64,000 nt of DNA, taken from positions 4,526,001 to 4,590,000 of the forward strand of contig NZ_JAJNEL010000001.1 of the NCBI RefSeq assembly GCF_029428675.1. The letters are read 5' to 3'. A model generated the notes under the pieces. It worked only from the letters and a program-made list of their open reading frames with translations. It did no database searches and was not told the origin of the DNA. Shown here piece by piece: positions 61,746 through 64,000 of the stretch. Source of the stretch: Streptomyces sp. JH14 (GTDB lineage Bacteria > Actinomycetota > Actinomycetes > Streptomycetales > Streptomycetaceae). The position numbers were made by a program, and so were the translations under genes. Each line of letters opens with the position of its first letter. Positions within the stretch are counted from its first letter, which is position 1.

Positions 61746-62633
61746 ATGGAACTGTTGCTCGCGCTCGTGGTCGGCCTCGCGGTGTTCGGAGCCATCGCCG
61801 GCATCCGTATGTACCGTGCCGACGCCAAACTTCCCGGCGATCTCGCCATCGCCCTGGAGGTCGGTGCCACCCGCACCAACGCCATGGGTTCCGGCATCGA
61901 CCGGCTCGGCATGCGCTGGGCCCCCATGGTGCTGAGGATGATGGGCCCCAAGGCCGTCAACAAGAAGCGCCGCCAGATCGACATGGCGGGTAACCCCGGC
62001 GGTCTGACCATCGACCGCTACGCCGCCCGCCGCTTCGTCTACGGCGCACTCGGCCTGCTCGGGGCGTTCACGATGATCCTGCGCGGCCAGCTCTTCCTCT
62101 CCCTGCTGCTGATCGCCTTCGGCATGTTCTGGGTCGAGGTCGGGATCTGGTCGGCGGTCCGGGTCCGCAAGGACCACATCGAGCGCACGCTCCCCGACTT
62201 CCTCGACGTCCTGGCCGTCGTCGTCTCCGCGGGCCTCGGATTCCGCCAGGCACTGGGGCGCGTCGCCGACAAGTACGAGGGCCCGTGGGCCGACGAACTC
62301 CGCATCACCCTGCGCCAGATGGACATGGGCGTCAGCCGCCGTCAGGCCTTCGAGGAGCTGCGCAAGCGCAACGACTCGGAGCAGGTCGCGATGTTCGTGA
62401 CCACACTCCAGCAGGGCGAGGAGCTGGGCGCCCCGATCGTCGACACGCTGATCCAGATCGCCAACGACATGCGGCGGACGGATGCCCAGAACGCCCGCCG
62501 GAAGGCCGCCAGGGCCGTGCCGAAGGCCACCTTCGCGGTCACGACCTTCCTGCTCCCGGGAACCCTGATCCTGCTGACGGTCGGCTTCGTCTACGGAGCC
62601 AACGTCGACTTCAGCTCCCTGACGGGCGGATGA
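61746..62633 (+). CDS. tadC: TadC platform membrane protein
   Basis: A 295-residue protein with the same GspF-type topology as TadB: an N-terminal helix, a pair of helices near residues 98-135, a cytoplasmic helical domain (DHIERTLPDFLDVLAVVVSAGLGFRQALGRV in shorthand) and a C-terminal helix (PGTLILLTVGFVYG). ATG 61746 follows GGGGAGG. It closes the recognisable pilus operon; no prepilin peptidase (TadV) follows in this window. Confidence 0.9.
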   Translation: MELLLALVVGLAVFGAIAGIRMYRADAKLPGDLAIALEVGATRTNAMGSGIDRLGMRWAPMVLRMMGPKAVNKKRRQIDMAGNPGGLTIDRYAARRFVYGALGLLGAFTMILRGQLFLSLLLIAFGMFWVEVGIWSAVRVRKDHIERTLPDFLDVLAVVVSAGLGFRQALGRVADKYEGPWADELRITLRQMDMGVSRRQAFEELRKRNDSEQVAMFVTTLQQGEELGAPIVDTLIQIANDMRRTDAQNARRKAARAVPKATFAVTTFLLPGTLILLTVGFVYGANVDFSSLTGG

Positions 62634-62685
62634 CCCCGGATGACCGAGACGACGACCACGACGGGCAGAAGGAGGTGACAGGCTC

Positions 62686-64000
62686 ATGTCGTTCCCACTG
62701 GGGAGTTCCCAGGTCGGACTGACCGCAGAAGTGCGCCAGGCGATGGCCGACCCTGGCGCACGCCCGGCGTTCGCGATCCAGCTCAATGCACTCCAGGCGA
62801 TGTGCCGTCAGGTCTTCGGCTTCCGGCTCGCGATGATCGCCATGGCCACCCCGTTCGCCATCGGCCGCACGGCGCCGGGCCTGGCCACCTGGCTGATCGG
62901 CTCGGCCGTCCTCGTCACCTTCATGGGCTCATACGTCCTCTTCCGGGACTGGGAACGGTTCGGCCCCGTCCTCCTGCGTCACCCCTGGCTGCTCGGCATC
63001 GACGCAGTGTTCGGTGCCCTGCTGCTGGTCACGGCCACACCCGAGTCCACCCTTGCGTATGTCACCGTGTGCACCCCGCTGCTGGCGGGACTCGTCTACG
63101 GCTGGCGGGGCGCGGCCGTCTTCGCCGCACTCCAGACGCTGATCGTCTTCGGCGTGTACGCCACCGATCCGAAACTGGAGGCCGGTGACGCCACCTCGCT
63201 CCTCCTCCCCGGCTTCTGCGTGATCGCGGGCGCGGTCGGAGTCACCCTGCGCAATCTCCTCCTCCGGTTCGGCACGGCCAGCCAGGCCCTCACCGAGACC
63301 AGGGCGCGGCTCGCCGTGAACCAGGCCGTGGAGGGCGAGCGCACCCGGCTCGCCCGGGAGATGCATGACTCGGTGGCCAAGACTCTGCACGGTCTGGCAC
63401 TGGCCGCCGACGGACTGGCCAGCTCGTCCGACCGGATGGATCCGCTCACCGTCAAGCACCAGGCCGAACTGGTCGCCCGCTCCGCCCGCCGGGCAGCGGC
63501 GGAATCGCGGGAGCTGCTCTCCGATCTGCGCCGCGAATCCGGACTCGACGGCGGTGTGGACGTCGTCTCCGAGCTCAGGGCGCGGGCGGACGACTTCACC
63601 CGTCGCCACGGACTCACGGCCACCTTCCGGATGCTGAACGAGGCCCCGGTCCCCCTCGTCCCGCAGGTGGTCGCCCGCCAGCTGCTCACCGTCGCCTCCG
63701 AAGCGATGGAGAACGCCCACCGCCACGCCCACCCGACCTATCTCATCGTGCTGGCCGGCGTGAAGGGCGATGTCCTGCGCGTCAGCGTGTACGACGACGG
63801 GCGGGGCCTGCCCACGGGCACGACGCTCGACGACCTCAGGCGCGCAGGCCACTTCGGCCTCGTCGGGATGGTTGAACGCGCCGCCTCCATCGGAGCCCGT
63901 ATCCGCATCGGCAGAGGCAAGGCGGCCAAGGGCACCGAAGTACGGCTCGAACTCCCCGTGGCCGCCCTGGCCACCGATCCGCTCGCTCAACAACTGAACT
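62686..64000 (+). CDS. Sensor histidine kinase (NarL-type partner), 3' end outside window
   Basis: At least 438 residues are visible and the frame is open at the window end. Several transmembrane helices (about 42-180: MIAMATPFAIG, WLIGSAVLVTFMGSYVLF, WLLGIDAVFGALLLVTA, LAYVTVCTPLLAGLVYGW) precede a HisKA_3 domain (RLAREMHDSVAKTLHGLALA, phospho-acceptor His227) and an ATPase domain with N-box SEAMENAHRHAHP and G-box DDGRGLP. Such kinases pair with a NarL/LuxR-type regulator, probably encoded just beyond the window. GGAGG lies 12 bases ahead of ATG 62686. It starts 52 bp after tadC and could control the pilus operon. Confidence 0.9.
   Translation, partial: MSFPLGSSQVGLTAEVRQAMADPGARPAFAIQLNALQAMCRQVFGFRLAMIAMATPFAIGRTAPGLATWLIGSAVLVTFMGSYVLFRDWERFGPVLLRHPWLLGIDAVFGALLLVTATPESTLAYVTVCTPLLAGLVYGWRGAAVFAALQTLIVFGVYATDPKLEAGDATSLLLPGFCVIAGAVGVTLRNLLLRFGTASQALTETRARLAVNQAVEGERTRLAREMHDSVAKTLHGLALAADGLASSSDRMDPLTVKHQAELVARSARRAAAESRELLSDLRRESGLDGGVDVVSELRARADDFTRRHGLTATFRMLNEAPVPLVPQVVARQLLTVASEAMENAHRHAHPTYLIVLAGVKGDVLRVSVYDDGRGLPTGTTLDDLRRAGHFGLVGMVERAASIGARIRIGRGKAAKGTEVRLELPVAALATDPLAQQLN

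Overview
The window is high-GC actinobacterial chromosome, almost certainly Streptomyces. GC is about 70 % with strong G/C third-position bias, GTG and TTG starts are common, and mycothiol S-conjugate amidase (Mca), a LAxTG sortase substrate, a mat-type polysaccharide locus and a Tad/Flp cluster are present. Gene order from pccB-birA-cya to pck looks like core chromosome. No rRNA, tRNA, CRISPR array, prophage or intact insertion sequence was seen.

Layout. 1-5 kb: pccB start, birA, adenylate cyclase, enoyl-CoA hydratase and a GAF-GGDEF protein, so cAMP and c-di-GMP enzymes are near neighbours. 5-12.5 kb: hutH, a small LAETG wall protein, an L,D-transpeptidase lipoprotein and a MacB-type ABC pair. 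12.7-21 kb: msrA, a cystathionine gamma-synthase-like enzyme, a short sigma-like factor with a small membrane partner, a MarR regulator, ilvA and a DrrAB-type exporter. 21-32 kb: greA, a DUF4307 protein, mca, a very long NB-ARC/TPR protein, a YyaL-type thioredoxin-fold protein, a HlyIII-type membrane protein and GTP-type PEP carboxykinase. 32-36.5 kb: a four-gene minus-strand module of a binding protein, TelA, a binding-protein/VWA lipoprotein fusion and an XpaC-like membrane protein. 37-42 kb: AlaT-like aminotransferase, arylamine N-acetyltransferase, DUF3626, DUF1801 and a secreted trypsin-like protease. 42.4-45 kb: a matA/matB-like pair whose deacetylase domain has lost its usual metal ligands. 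45-52.4 kb: a D-amino-acid utilisation locus (D-aminoacylase, PLP deaminase, sugar-acid-type kinase, IclR regulator, RidA, GntP/DsdX-family permease) around a clean inverted-repeat operator. 52.4-55 kb: a VapC/Phd-type module with an odd antitoxin 5' end, then a secreted GH18 chitinase with a DasR-like site. 55.5-64 kb: an unrecognised zinc-ribbon protein, a Tad cluster (cpaB, tadZ, two tadE, tadA, tadB, tadC) and the start of a histidine kinase.

How genes work together. The D-amino-acid locus makes a coherent route: import by the permease, deacylation of N-acyl-D-amino acids, PLP-dependent deamination and RidA removal of reactive enamine/imine products, with IclR control. The TelA module looks like one envelope-stress complex. 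The Tad cluster has ATPase, platform and pseudopilins but no major pilin or prepilin peptidase here, and one tadE carries the only in-frame TTA codon I found, so it may depend on bldA. Two MITE-like palindromic elements (15913-16070 and 41177-41310) share internal motifs. A different GC-rich repeat appears both between genes (about 46866-46925) and inside the kinase gene (about 49130-49210).
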